Source of the DNA: Alphaproteobacteria bacterium MedPE-SWcel
Lineage (GTDB): Bacteria; Pseudomonadota; Alphaproteobacteria; Rhodobacterales; Rhodobacteraceae
Length of the DNA: 64,000 nt
NCBI GenBank assembly: GCA_001874255.1
Contig: MPDC01000017.1
Location: 1 to 64,000 of the forward strand
Reading direction: 5' to 3'
The notes beneath the pieces were generated by a model, which did no database searches, was not told the DNA's origin, and saw only the letters and a list, made by a program, of their open reading frames with translations. Both the position numbers and the translations under genes were made by a program. This document shows positions 8,543 to 17,237 of the stretch, one piece after another; positions within the stretch are counted from its first letter, which is position 1; each line of letters begins with the position of its first letter.

Positions 8543-9544
8543 ATGCGCGCTTTATCTGCACTTGCCGTCGTCGCGACACTGACCGCCGGTCTTGCTGTCT
8601 GGTCTGCTCCCGCGATGGCAGGCAAGGCTTTTGTCTCGAACGAACGGGGCAATACGATCACCGTTGTCGACACTGAGAAATGGGAAGTGATCACCGAGTT
8701 TTTTGGTGGCAACCGTCCGCGCGGCATCACCATGAGCCCCGATGGGCGCAAGGTCTATGTCTGTGCCTCCGACGACAATCTCGTTCGGGTCTTTGACGCG
8801 GACACCTATGAGGAGCTTCCCTCGTTGCCCTCTGGCCCGGATCCGGAACTGTTCATTCTCGAGCCCAGCGGCACGCGTCTCTATATCGCCAATGAGGACG
8901 ACAATCTGGTGACCGTGACGGACACAGAAACACGCACGGTTCTGGCGGAAGTGCCCGTTGGTGTCGAACCCGAGGGGATGGGCATGAGCCCGGACGCCAA
9001 ATGGGTGGTGAACACGTCCGAAACCACCAATATGGCTCATTTCATCTCGACCGAGGATTACAAAATCAAGCACAACGTGCTGGTTGATCAGCGCCCCCGC
9101 TACGCTCAGTACACGGCTGATGGTACGCGCCTCTACGTGAGCTCGGAAATCGGTGGCACCGTTTCGGTGATGGACATTGCCCCGGACGGGACCCCGTCGT
9201 TGATCAAGAAGCTCACCTTCGAAGTTCCCGGCGTGCTGCCCGAATGGCTGCAACCCGTCGGGATCAAGGTCACAGCCGACGGAAGCCGCGTGTTTGTGGC
9301 GCTGGGGCCTGCCAATCGGGTTGCGGTGGTCGACGGGAACAGTTTGGACGTGCTCGATTACATCATCGTAGGCCAGCGCGTCTGGCAGCTGGATTTCACC
9401 CCGGACGAGAAATTCCTGCTCACCACCAATGGCAACTCGAACGACATTACGGTGATCGACGTGGCGCGTGAAAAGGCCATCAAATCGATACAGGTGGGGG
9501 AGCAGCCCTGGGGTGTCGTCACCCAACGGAACGGAGGAAATTGA
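8543..9544 (+). CDS. PedA2-like YVTN beta-propeller protein
   Basis: A 333-residue secreted protein made of YVTN repeats (KAFVSNERGNTITVVDTEKW, ITMSPDGRKVYVCASDDN, LYIANEDDNLVTVTDTET and others). The start at 8543 follows GAGGAATTT 10 bp after the PedA1-like gene and begins the signal peptide MRALSALAVVATLTAG to AMAG; a longer in-frame extension into the preceding gene is unlikely. Propellers of this subfamily are linked to the PQQ-associated ABC transporter. Its acidic loops (DDN, NEDDN) could bind metal, which is inference. Confidence 0.85.
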   Translation: MRALSALAVVATLTAGLAVWSAPAMAGKAFVSNERGNTITVVDTEKWEVITEFFGGNRPRGITMSPDGRKVYVCASDDNLVRVFDADTYEELPSLPSGPDPELFILEPSGTRLYIANEDDNLVTVTDTETRTVLAEVPVGVEPEGMGMSPDAKWVVNTSETTNMAHFISTEDYKIKHNVLVDQRPRYAQYTADGTRLYVSSEIGGTVSVMDIAPDGTPSLIKKLTFEVPGVLPEWLQPVGIKVTADGSRVFVALGPANRVAVVDGNSLDVLDYIIVGQRVWQLDFTPDEKFLLTTNGNSNDITVIDVAREKAIKSIQVGEQPWGVVTQRNGGN

Positions 9545-9547
9545 GAA

Positions 9548-9994
9548 ATGAACCTATTGAAATCCATGGTGGTTGCATCCGGATTGGCAGTTCTGGGCGC
9601 GTCTGCCTCAGCGGCCCCGCTCTGCGACGATCTGGGATTTGCGGGCCTTCTGGCCAAATGCAATCGCGGTGAAACCATCAAATTGACGCTCGCATCAGGT
9701 GAACCTCTGGGCGAAGACGTGGTCCTGCAGTCCGGCGCGTATTACAAGCTGGAAATCACTGCTGACGGCTCGGCCGAATTGGCGGTGGAAGGCAATGATT
9801 TCTTCCGTGCGATCTGGATGAACGAGATTGTCATCAACAAGATCGAAATTCGTCCGATGGCGATTGATTCAATCGAATTTGACAAGGCTGGCGTTGTCGA
9901 GCTGTCCTTCATCGCGATCAAACCGGGAAGTCACGAATTGCGCATTCCCGGCGCCCGCGGGGATTCTCAGAAAATCACAATCAGCATTCAGTAA
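9548..9994 (+). CDS. small secreted protein with cupredoxin-like beta-sandwich pattern, function unknown
   Basis: A 148-residue protein with a signal peptide (MNLLKSMVVASGLAVLG to ASA-AP). The mature region alternates strands, with YYKLEITADGS, FFRAIWMNEIVINKIEI and VELSFIAIKPGSHELRIPG. This resembles the cupredoxin fold, but the usual Cys/His/Met copper site is not visible. Only two cysteines are present, near the mature N-terminus (Cys26 and Cys38). It begins 3 bp after the propeller gene, so it belongs to the transporter operon. A periplasmic accessory role in metal or cofactor handling is an inference. Confidence 0.65.
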   Translation: MNLLKSMVVASGLAVLGASASAAPLCDDLGFAGLLAKCNRGETIKLTLASGEPLGEDVVLQSGAYYKLEITADGSAELAVEGNDFFRAIWMNEIVINKIEIRPMAIDSIEFDKAGVVELSFIAIKPGSHELRIPGARGDSQKITISIQ

Positions 9995-10020
9995 CTCACA
10001 AACGGAAACGGAGTCCCTTC

Positions 10021-10269
10021 ATGAAAAAACTATTTGTACTGGCCGCCATCATTGCAGCACCCGGTCTGGCCATTGCCGATGAAATCGACCCTGAGGTCGT
10101 CGCCCAAATTGAGGCGAAACTGGCCCAGATGGAATGCCAGATGGACCCGGATGACATCGAGGTGGAAGATGATGGCTATGAACTGGACGATGTGATCTGT
10201 AAAGGAGGACACCAGTTCGACATCGAGTTGGACTCTGATCTGAACGAAATCGGGCGTCGGGCAGAGTAA
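10021..10269 (+). CDS. small, very acidic periplasmic PepSY-like protein
   Basis: An 82-residue preprotein with a clear signal peptide (MKKLFVLAAIIAAPGLAIA). The mature 63 residues contain 22 Asp or Glu, only four Lys or Arg, and two Cys. The pattern IEVEDDGYELDDVICKGG then FDIELDSDLNEIGRR matches a single PepSY-like repeat. It lies 26 bp after the cupredoxin-like gene, inside the operon for the putative lanthanide transporter. Its acidity makes metal buffering a reasonable hypothesis, but no lanmodulin-type EF-hand is present. Confidence 0.7.
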   Translation: MKKLFVLAAIIAAPGLAIADEIDPEVVAQIEAKLAQMECQMDPDDIEVEDDGYELDDVICKGGHQFDIELDSDLNEIGRRAE

Positions 10270-10296
10270 TCACCCGGTGCCCAGTTGGGGGCGATA

Positions 10297-11256
10297 ATGA
10301 AACTAGCGGCATTGGTCCTTGCACTTGCTGTATATGCCACTCAGGGCTTTGGCGAGACACCCGTCATTCGTGCTGCCGTTTTGAAAATCGGCACGGTGAA
10401 CTGGGAGCTTGCGACCATCACCGAGAATGGTTTCGACACCCGTCACGGCCTCTCTCTGGATGTTCAACCCTATGCCGATAACGGTGCCACCCGTATCGCG
10501 CTCGAGGGGGGCGCCGCCGATATGGCGGTGGCGGATTGGATCTGGGTGGCGCGTCAGCGCGCCGCCGGGAAGGACTATGTTTTCATTCCCTATTCCAAGG
10601 CGGTGGGCAGTCTCGTCGTGCCACAGGAGTCCTCCGTGCGGACGCTTGCGGATCTGGCAGGTGGAAAGATTGGCATTGCCGGCGGTCCGCTGGACAAAAG
10701 TTGGCTGATCCTGCGGGCCTATGCACAGGCCGAGTATGGCGTGGATCTGAGGGCCGACACGGAACAGGTCTTCGGAGCGCCGCCGCTGATTTACAAATCG
10801 GCACTCGGCGGGGAATTCGCCGGGGCCATCAACTTTTGGCATTTTCTGGCCAAGATGAAAGCCTCGGGGATGCGAGAGCTGATCTCGGTCGAGACCGCCG
10901 CCGCCACCCTCGGGCTGAACCCCGACACGCCGCTTTTGGGCTATGTGATGAAGGAGAGCTTTCTTGCGGAGCACCCCGGACTTGCACAGGCCTTTTACGA
11001 GGCCAGCCGGGATGCGAAGTCTCTGCTGGCCAGCTCCGACAGCGCATGGGAGGCCATCCGCCACCGGATGAATGCACAATCCGAGGCTCAATTCACGGAG
11101 CTGAAGACGGACTGGATAAAGGGTATCCCTGCGCGCGGTCCGGTTGACCTTGAGGGGGCGAACAAAATGTTGGCTCTGATGCATGAGCTGGGTGGGGCGG
11201 AGCTGGTGGGGCGGGCCTCCTCGGTTCCGGACGGCTTGTTCGCAGACGTCAAGTAA
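10297..11256 (+). CDS. NMT1/Ssu-type ABC transporter substrate-binding protein, substrate unknown
   Basis: A 319-residue secreted protein of the sulfonate/nitrate/taurine-type binding family. The ATG at 10297 starts the signal peptide MKLAALVLALAV and follows a GGGGGCG stretch; a TTG at 10285 is in frame but less likely. LKIGTVNWELATITENGFD and LEGGAADMAVADWIWVAR match the family, with Trp residues often seen in ligand pockets. It is followed by its own permease and ATPase, and then by pqqA. The position between the PedA-like genes and the pqq operon suggests a substrate tied to methanol metabolism, such as PQQ, a metal chelate or a methylated compound. Confidence 0.85.
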   Translation: MKLAALVLALAVYATQGFGETPVIRAAVLKIGTVNWELATITENGFDTRHGLSLDVQPYADNGATRIALEGGAADMAVADWIWVARQRAAGKDYVFIPYSKAVGSLVVPQESSVRTLADLAGGKIGIAGGPLDKSWLILRAYAQAEYGVDLRADTEQVFGAPPLIYKSALGGEFAGAINFWHFLAKMKASGMRELISVETAAATLGLNPDTPLLGYVMKESFLAEHPGLAQAFYEASRDAKSLLASSDSAWEAIRHRMNAQSEAQFTELKTDWIKGIPARGPVDLEGANKMLALMHELGGAELVGRASSVPDGLFADVK

Positions 11257-11271
11257 GCGGAGCAAACGCAT

Positions 11272-12024
11272 TTGCAGGATCTCTCCCGCCTGACGCCGCT
11301 GGTCTCCATTGCTGGTTTTTTCGGCTTGTGGATGCTGGCGGCGGCTTTTTCCGACGATCCTCAAATCCTGCCACAGCCCTGGCTTTTGCTGGCACCTTTG
11401 CGACAGGAACTGGCCTCGGGGGAATTGCTGTTCCATCTCGGGGCCACTTTGCGCCGGGTTCTATGGGCGTTTTGCCTGGCCATGGCGGTAGGGCTGGCGC
11501 TGGGCCTGATCATGGGGCGTCGCCCGTGGCTGAACCGGCTTCTGGATCCCTGGCTGGTGATTTTTCTCAACCTGCCGGCTTTGGTCTTGATTGTATTGTG
11601 TTATCTCTGGATCGGGCTGACCGAAACTGCGGCCATACTTGCGGTCACACTGAATAAGATCCCCAACGTGACGACTGTGATCCGCGAAGGAGCCCGGGCA
11701 CTGGACCCTCAGCTGGCAGCAATGGCACAGGTCTATCGCATGTCATGGCTCCTCCGGTTGCGACATGTGATCCTGCCCCAGCTCGCCCCCTTCATCGCGG
11801 CCTCGGCGCGCTCCGGCATTGCCGTGATCTGGAAAATCGTTCTGGTGGTGGAATTCCTCGGACGCTCATCGGGCGTGGGCTTTCAGATCCACCTGTATTT
11901 CCAGCTCTTCGATGTCGCGATGATCCTGGTCTACGCCCTCAGCTTCATTTGCATCATGCTGCTGGTGGAGTGGCTTTTGCTGCAACCTCTGGAACGCCAT
12001 TCACACCGCTGGCGCAGCCCATGA
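11272..12024 (+). CDS. ABC transporter permease (SsuC/TauC type)
   Basis: A 250-residue inner-membrane protein with about six transmembrane segments (LVSIAGFFGLWMLAAAF, AFCLAMAVGLALGLIMG, FLNLPALVLIVLCYLWIG and others). The cytoplasmic EAA-type loop is seen at EGARALDPQLAAMAQVYRMS. The start is a TTG at 11272 with AGCGGAG upstream; no in-frame ATG fits better. It lies 15 bp after its binding protein and overlaps the ATPase gene by 4 bp. Confidence 0.85.
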   Translation: MQDLSRLTPLVSIAGFFGLWMLAAAFSDDPQILPQPWLLLAPLRQELASGELLFHLGATLRRVLWAFCLAMAVGLALGLIMGRRPWLNRLLDPWLVIFLNLPALVLIVLCYLWIGLTETAAILAVTLNKIPNVTTVIREGARALDPQLAAMAQVYRMSWLLRLRHVILPQLAPFIAASARSGIAVIWKIVLVVEFLGRSSGVGFQIHLYFQLFDVAMILVYALSFICIMLLVEWLLLQPLERHSHRWRSP

Positions 12025-12614
12025 TCCACATCTGCATCACCTCAAAGAGCTTTGATGGCCAGGAGATCCTGCGAAACATCCGTTTCGACATTGCGCCGGG
12101 CGAGACGATTGCCCTGCTGGGTCCGTCTGGAATTGGCAAAAGCACCCTGCTGAGAATCGTGGCGGGACTCGACCGGAAGTTCGTCGGTCAGGTCATCCGC
12201 CCTGATGCCATGTCCTTTATATTTCAGGAACCTACATTGTTGCCGTGGCGAAGCGCGCTCGACAATTTGTGTTTGGTGCATTCCGGCGTCAGCAAAGACC
12301 TTGCCCGGCAGATGCTCGAACGGGTTGGCTTGGCCGGGAAGGCCTCGGCCTTTCCAACGCAGCTCTCCCTTGGGCAGCAACGCCGTCTGGCGTTGGCCCG
12401 CGCTTTTGTTGTCCCCTGCGAGCTGCTGATCATGGATGAACCCTTCACCTCTCTCGATGCCGCTTGGGTTGACGAGTTGATCGCTTTGACGCGCGAACTG
12501 ATCGCCGAAACCCGCCCCGCGACGCTGATGGTCACGCATTCCCGGCAGGAAGCGGATGTCTTGGCGGACCGCTTGCTGGAATTGTCCGGAACTCCGGCGA
12601 CCATTACGGCCTGA
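12021..12614 (+). CDS. ABC transporter ATP-binding protein (SsuB/TauB type, short)
   Basis: A 197-residue ATPase starting at the ATG that overlaps the permease stop (ATGA). Walker A is GPSGIGKST, the signature is LSLGQQRR instead of LSGGQQ, and Walker B is LLIMDEP followed by the D-loop. At 197 residues it is shorter than the roughly 250 usual for SsuB, lacking extra C-terminal sequence after the H-loop (VTHSRQE). It energises the NMT1-type transporter encoded by the two genes before it. Confidence 0.88.
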   Translation: MIHICITSKSFDGQEILRNIRFDIAPGETIALLGPSGIGKSTLLRIVAGLDRKFVGQVIRPDAMSFIFQEPTLLPWRSALDNLCLVHSGVSKDLARQMLERVGLAGKASAFPTQLSLGQQRRLALARAFVVPCELLIMDEPFTSLDAAWVDELIALTRELIAETRPATLMVTHSRQEADVLADRLLELSGTPATITA

Positions 12615-12667
12615 GCCTCAATATACGACGATGGGTTTCGCGCATTTCGGCCCGCGTCCCTGCCTCT

Positions 12668-12680
12668 CTTAGAAATTAAG
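12668..12680. promoter_or_regulatory. CTTA-N5-TAAG motif upstream of pqqA
   Basis: CTTAGAAATTAAG at 12668-12680 lies 60 bp before the pqqA start. It shares the CTTA-N5-TAAG core with sites at 7194-7212 and 22364-22376. The distance fits a promoter-proximal activator site. The nearby OmpR-type regulator (22365-23063) is a candidate binder, by inference. Confidence 0.5.
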
Positions 12681-12739
12681 TTTCGTGTAAGTCGCCCCGT
12701 TGTGGCAGCATGCTTGCACCAGTGTTGGAGGAGACAAAC

Positions 12740-12835
12740 ATGGCTTGGAATAAACCAAAGATTCGCGAAATTGAATGTGGCATGGAGATCAACATGTATG
12801 GTCCCGACGCAGACGATCATGGCGTACTGTTCTGA
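12740..12835 (+). CDS. pqqA: PqqA, PQQ precursor peptide
   Basis: A 31-residue peptide that is the ribosomal precursor of PQQ. The start MAWNKPKI matches PqqA, and the conserved Glu16 and Tyr20 that become PQQ are present in the E-INM-Y arrangement. A GGAGGAG ribosome binding site lies upstream. The tail after Tyr20 (GPDADDHGVLF) is longer than in the classic 23-24-residue peptides, as in several alphaproteobacteria. PqqE crosslinks Glu16 and Tyr20 while the peptide is held by PqqD. Confidence 0.96.
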   Translation: MAWNKPKIREIECGMEINMYGPDADDHGVLF

Positions 12836-12882
12836 ACCTCCTGTGGTGAAGACATGAAACAACCGGTGCGCGGATTTGAGCA

Positions 12883-13779
12883 ATGACGATCCGCGCATAT
12901 ATCCTTGGCGCCGCTGCCGGCGGCGGATTGCCGCAATGGAATTGCGGTTGCCAGAACTGCAATCTGGCTCGCAAGGGGCGTATTCCGGCACAGACCCAAT
13001 CGTCGCTCGCGGTTTCCGCCGATGGGGATCATTGGGCCGTATTGAATGCCTCGCCGGATATACGCATGCAGCTGGCCGCAGCCCCGGCGCTTCACCCGAC
13101 CGGGTTGCGCGACGTGCCCATTTCTTCTGTTTTGGTGACGAACGGTGATATCGACCATATCGCCGGGCTCTTGACACTACGGGAAATGCAGGGGTTTGAC
13201 CTTTTTGCGACCTCTGAAATCCATTCGGTCCTGCAGGATAACCCGATATTCGACGCGCTGCGCCAAGGTGTGGTGGAGCGCTGCAGGATAGCCCTCGACA
13301 CCCCGTTTGATCTGGCTCCGGGCCTCAAGGCGACCCTTTTTGCGGTCCCGGGAAAGGTTCCGTTGTTCATGGAGGGCGACCAGGTCGAGACGGACCTCAT
13401 GGGAGAGCAGACGGTCGGCGTGGAGCTGACAGCGGGCTCAAGCCGGGTCTACTATATTCCCGGCTGCGCACGGTTGACCGATGGTTTGCGTACCCGATTG
13501 CGTGGGGCCACGGCAGTGTTCTTTGACGGCACCCTCTGGCGGGACGACGAAATGCTGATCGCGGGCCTCGGCAGCAAGACTGGCAAGCGCATGGGCCATA
13601 TGTCCATCTCCGGTGCCGAGGGGTCCATCGCCGCCTTTGACGGCCTGGATGCGGGGCGGAAGATCTACGTCCACATGAACAACACCAATCCTGTTCTGCG
13701 GCCCGGATCCGCCGAGAAAGCCGAGGCCGAGGCGGCGGGCTGGACGATCGGGCAAGACGGGATGGAGATCACCCTATGA
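12883..13779 (+). CDS. pqqB: PqqB, metallo-beta-lactamase-fold PQQ biosynthesis protein
   Basis: A 298-residue cytoplasmic protein. The start MTIRAYILGAAAGGGLPQWN with the CGCQNCN cysteines is diagnostic of PqqB. The TNGDIDHIAGLLTLRE segment corresponds to the metal region, and MGHMSISG plus HMNNTNPVL are conserved late blocks. PqqB is reported to act as a hydroxylase on a tyrosine-containing intermediate late in PQQ synthesis. It overlaps pqqC by 4 bp. Confidence 0.96.
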   Translation: MTIRAYILGAAAGGGLPQWNCGCQNCNLARKGRIPAQTQSSLAVSADGDHWAVLNASPDIRMQLAAAPALHPTGLRDVPISSVLVTNGDIDHIAGLLTLREMQGFDLFATSEIHSVLQDNPIFDALRQGVVERCRIALDTPFDLAPGLKATLFAVPGKVPLFMEGDQVETDLMGEQTVGVELTAGSSRVYYIPGCARLTDGLRTRLRGATAVFFDGTLWRDDEMLIAGLGSKTGKRMGHMSISGAEGSIAAFDGLDAGRKIYVHMNNTNPVLRPGSAEKAEAEAAGWTIGQDGMEITL

Positions 13780-14528
13780 CTGCAAGCCGCACGGAATTCG
13801 AGGCGCGCCTTCGTCAGATCGGGGCAGAACGCTATCACGACCTGCATCCCTTTCACGACCTGTTGCATGGCGGTGGCTGCAACCCGGATCAGGTGCGGGC
13901 CTGGGTGATCAATCGGTATTACTATCAACATTCGATCCCGATGAAGGATGCGGCCTTCATGAGCCGTGTCGAAAGCCCGGCGCTGCGTCGGGCGTGGCGC
14001 AGCCGTATCGAGGATCACGATGGCACGGATGGGAATGAAGGAGGCATCCGGCGCTGGCTGCGTCTCGCCGAAGCCGTCGGTCTCGATCCCGATTATGTGG
14101 CCTCCTGCGAGGGGGTGCTTCCCGCCACCCGTTTTGCCGTGGATGCCTATGTGCGCTTCGTGCGTGAGAAATCCTTGCTTGAGGCCGTTGCCGCCTCGCT
14201 GACAGAACTCTTTGCGCCCAAGATCCACGCCAATCGGATAGAGGGGCTTCTGAAGAACTATTCCTTCGCCGATGCCAGCTCTCTGTCCTACTTTAGCAAC
14301 CGGTTGAAAGAGGCGCCAAAGGATGTTGCCTTTGGCCTCGCCTGGGTGCTCGATCATGCAGATACGGCCGAAAAACAGGACGCGGCCGTCAAAGCGCTGA
14401 TTTTCAAAACGGACGTGCTCTGGTCGCAACTGGATGCGCTTTGGGCGGCCTATGTCACCCCCGGACGCATTCCGCCAGGAGCGTGGAAACCGCACGAGGG
14501 CCTTCTGCAGGCCCAGAAGGTCTCCTGA
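13776..14528 (+). CDS. pqqC: PqqC, pyrroloquinoline-quinone synthase
   Basis: A 250-residue cofactorless oxidase of the heme-oxygenase-like helical fold that performs the last ring closure and eight-electron oxidation to PQQ. Family blocks include YHDLHPFHDLLHGG, VRAWVINRYYYQHSIPMKD and the conserved histidines in HDGTDGNEGG. It overlaps pqqB by ATGA and pqqD by TGATG, so translation is tightly coupled. Confidence 0.97.
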   Translation: MTASRTEFEARLRQIGAERYHDLHPFHDLLHGGGCNPDQVRAWVINRYYYQHSIPMKDAAFMSRVESPALRRAWRSRIEDHDGTDGNEGGIRRWLRLAEAVGLDPDYVASCEGVLPATRFAVDAYVRFVREKSLLEAVAASLTELFAPKIHANRIEGLLKNYSFADASSLSYFSNRLKEAPKDVAFGLAWVLDHADTAEKQDAAVKALIFKTDVLWSQLDALWAAYVTPGRIPPGAWKPHEGLLQAQKVS

Positions 14529-14803
14529 TGGATGCCGCCGACATTCCCGCCCTGCCACGTGGTGTCAGGCTGCACTATGACAAAATTCGGCAGGCCTGGG
14601 TTCTTTTGGCGCCCGAGCGGGCGGTGATGCTGGATCAGGTCGGGCATGCCGTTCTGTCCGAAGTCGACGGCTGCCGCAGTTTCGGAGAGATCACCACCGC
14701 TCTGGCCGAGAAGTACAATGCCCCAGCGGAGCAGATTGCAGAGGATAGCGCAGGGTTTCTGGGCGCGTTGCGCAATCGGCGCTTTCTGGATCTGAGGTCA
14801 TGA
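14528..14803 (+). CDS. pqqD: PqqD, PqqA-binding chaperone
   Basis: A 91-residue protein starting at the ATG that overlaps the pqqC stop by one base. LPRGVRLHYDKIRQAWVLLAPERAV and the helix EITTALAEKYNA match the RiPP recognition element fold of PqqD. It binds PqqA and presents it to the radical SAM enzyme PqqE, which follows with a 4-bp overlap. Confidence 0.95.
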   Translation: MDAADIPALPRGVRLHYDKIRQAWVLLAPERAVMLDQVGHAVLSEVDGCRSFGEITTALAEKYNAPAEQIAEDSAGFLGALRNRRFLDLRS

Positions 14804-15903
14804 CGGCCCCACGGCCGCAACCGCCGATCGCGATGTTGGCAGAGTTGACACACCGCTGCCCCTTGTCTTGTCCGTATTGTTCCAACCCGCTTGAACTGGC
14901 GCGGCAGGAGCAGGAGCTGGACACTGAAACCTGGGCGCGGGTTTTTGACGAAGCCGCCGGGATTGGCGTCTTGCAGCTGCATCTGTCGGGGGGAGAACCC
15001 GCCTCTCGTCGGGATCTGGTAGAGCTGGTGTCAGCAGCCCGTCAGGCGGGGCTCTATACCAATCTCATCACGTCGGGCATCGGTTTGACCCAGAAACGGC
15101 TGCAGGCTCTGGATGATGCCGGACTGGATCACATTCAGTTGTCGCTGCAGGGGACCAATGCCGAAATCGCGGATGAAATCGGCGGCTACCGTGGCGGTTT
15201 TGCCCGCAAGATGCAGGTCGCGCAATGGATTGGCGAGATCGGCTTTCCGTTGACACTGAATGCGGTGCTGCACCGGCGCAATCTGCATCAGTTGCCGCGG
15301 GCCTTGGAAATGGCGCTCGAGATGGGCGCGCGCCGGATCGAGGTCGCCACGGTTCAATTCCACGGTTGGGCGCTGAAGAACCGCGCCGCCTTGATGCCCA
15401 GCCGAGACCAGGCCCGCGACGCCACGCGACAGGTGGCAGAGGCGCGGCTGCGGTTAAAAGGACAGCTGGTCATCGACTATGTGCCGGCGGACTATCACGA
15501 AGACTACCCCAAACGCTGTATGGGCGGCTGGGGAACCAGCGGGTTGAACATCACGCCCGAGGGGCGGGTGCTCCCCTGTCACGCTGCGGAGAGTATTCCG
15601 CATCTCGATTTCGAAACCGTGCGCCGGGCCTCGTTGCACGAAATCTGGTACGAAAGTGCCGCCTTCAACGCCTATCGCGGCACAGATTGGATGGCAGAAC
15701 CCTGCGTCAGCTGCGAGCGCAAAACGGTCGATTTCGGCGGCTGCCGGTGTCAGGCGCTGGCTCTGGCCGGGGATGCGAATGCGACCGATCCTGTGTGTGT
15801 CAAATCTCCTCATCACAAAGCCCTGCAAGCTGCAGCGGAGGCCTTTGCGGCGTCGACGGAGGACACATTGACCTACCGACAGATGATCAAAGCCCCGGTC
15901 TAG
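14800..15903 (+). CDS. pqqE: PqqE, radical SAM PqqA Glu-Tyr crosslinking enzyme
   Basis: A 367-residue radical SAM protein. The Cys20-x3-Cys24-x2-Cys27 cluster motif is in RCPLSCPYCSN. The C-terminal SPASM region contains CHAAES, CVSCERK and GGCRCQAL for auxiliary clusters. It forms the carbon-carbon bond between Glu and Tyr of PqqA. This is the last gene of the pqqABCDE run. No pqqF/G-type peptidase is seen in the window, so trimming must use a protease encoded elsewhere. Confidence 0.96.
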   Translation: MTAPRPQPPIAMLAELTHRCPLSCPYCSNPLELARQEQELDTETWARVFDEAAGIGVLQLHLSGGEPASRRDLVELVSAARQAGLYTNLITSGIGLTQKRLQALDDAGLDHIQLSLQGTNAEIADEIGGYRGGFARKMQVAQWIGEIGFPLTLNAVLHRRNLHQLPRALEMALEMGARRIEVATVQFHGWALKNRAALMPSRDQARDATRQVAEARLRLKGQLVIDYVPADYHEDYPKRCMGGWGTSGLNITPEGRVLPCHAAESIPHLDFETVRRASLHEIWYESAAFNAYRGTDWMAEPCVSCERKTVDFGGCRCQALALAGDANATDPVCVKSPHHKALQAAAEAFAASTEDTLTYRQMIKAPV

Positions 15904-16040
15904 GCGTGGAAGACGGATCATGCCAAGGCACGGGGTGGGCATTGGGCCGAATGCGCGCCCCGGAATGCAAGCGGCACCATGTTGCAGCGGCCCACGCTAT
16001 TGGATGCTGAGGCCAGCCGCGATCGACAACTGCGGCAGCG

Positions 16041-17237
16041 CTATCGGCCACGCAGAATGGACTGGGTGAATTTGCGCAGGTCGGGCCGCGTTTGCCCCGG
16101 CGAGAAGAGTTGCCGGTCAAGATCGGAGAGCGCCTGGATCTGGCCCTGTCGCGCCCCGTCGCGCCGCATCAGGGCGACTGCGGCACGCCGTACTTGTGAT
16201 GCATCCCCCCGTCGGGCTCCCCGGCGCAGGCCGCGCGCCAATGGATCAAAAAGCCGCGCCTGTCTCGCCCACGGAACGCCGAAATCGCGGCGGCCCCACA
16301 AGAGCGCCAGGAGGCTGCCGCCAAAAACCGCAAAGGCCAGGACGAGGAGTGGCGGTCCCGGTAATCCGGCTCTTGTTGCAGGAGCCTCAGTCTGCTGTGT
16401 TTCGGCGGCATCGGTTGGGCTGAATGCGACTCTTTGTGGGGTGATCCGCGCGGTCATGAACTGTCGGTTTCTGGTGTCATAGTAAGGAATTTCCATGGGC
16501 TCCAGGATCGCGGAAACACCATTGGTCGGGCGAATGGTCCACCGCCAATAGGCATAGGTCACCGGGCCTGTCGGGGTCCGCTCAACCAACCGCTTTTCGG
16601 GATGGGCAAAGATCATCGCCGACGGGGAGGACAGCTTGGGCATCGGGGGGATCATCTCGGGCGTGGCGCCCAATGCTTCGATCCGCAGAACACGCAAGAC
16701 GCCCGCGCCCGGATCCAGTTGGTCGGGTGCATTGGACCAATCATCCGAGATCCGCAAATGCCGGACCGGCAACCACCAATGATCAGCGGCCTCAGCCGGA
16801 ATGGGGGCCACCTCGAGAGAGAGAGGCGCCGAGTGGACCTGATGGCCGAACCAGTCGTCACTGTCATCCGTGAGCGTCAGGTTGTGGGAGTAGCTGCCGA
16901 TTGTCAGCCGCCCTGCCTCGGTCGGAAAAAGCGCCATGCGACGTTCGAAGATCTTGACCTGGCGACCGTTTTCGCGCCCTTCGCGCCAGCTGTCGGGACC
17001 AAGCTGGCTCCAGTTGAACCCAGTCAGGTCGGGCTGCACCAGATGTTCGCGGGTGATATGGCGCCGGTAGGTGCCCCGGATCGTGATCATGACCATTTCC
17101 CCGACAAAGGGAATTTGCTCCGGATCGTCGCGGATGATCGTCAGCTTCAGCTCATCGGGGAGGACATCGGCGGTTTGGGCGTAGGTCTGTGCCCCGGACC
17201 AGAGCAACAGGCCAAGCAAGATCAGAAGCGGCTTCAC
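16041..17237 (-). CDS. BatD-like membrane-anchored protein of the Mox/Bat operon
   Basis: A 398-residue protein starting at the GTG that overlaps the stop of the upstream TPR gene (GTGA). The signal peptide VKPLLILLGLLLWSGAQTYA precedes immunoglobulin-like strands such as GEMVMITIRGTYRRHITREH. A transmembrane helix LPGPPLLVLAFAVFGG lies before a cytoplasmic tail of about 90 residues. This architecture matches the BatD (oxygen-tolerance) family. It is the last gene of the seven-gene operon starting with moxR and ends convergently with pqqE. Confidence 0.75.
   Translation of the reverse strand: MKPLLILLGLLLWSGAQTYAQTADVLPDELKLTIIRDDPEQIPFVGEMVMITIRGTYRRHITREHLVQPDLTGFNWSQLGPDSWREGRENGRQVKIFERRMALFPTEAGRLTIGSYSHNLTLTDDSDDWFGHQVHSAPLSLEVAPIPAEAADHWWLPVRHLRISDDWSNAPDQLDPGAGVLRVLRIEALGATPEMIPPMPKLSSPSAMIFAHPEKRLVERTPTGPVTYAYWRWTIRPTNGVSAILEPMEIPYYDTRNRQFMTARITPQRVAFSPTDAAETQQTEAPATRAGLPGPPLLVLAFAVFGGSLLALLWGRRDFGVPWARQARLFDPLARGLRRGARRGDASQVRRAAVALMRRDGARQGQIQALSDLDRQLFSPGQTRPDLRKFTQSILRGR

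Noticed and set aside
10021..10269. Lanmodulin-like EF-hand protein
   Set aside because: The small acidic protein has no DxDxDG EF-hand loops and fits a PepSY-like repeat better.
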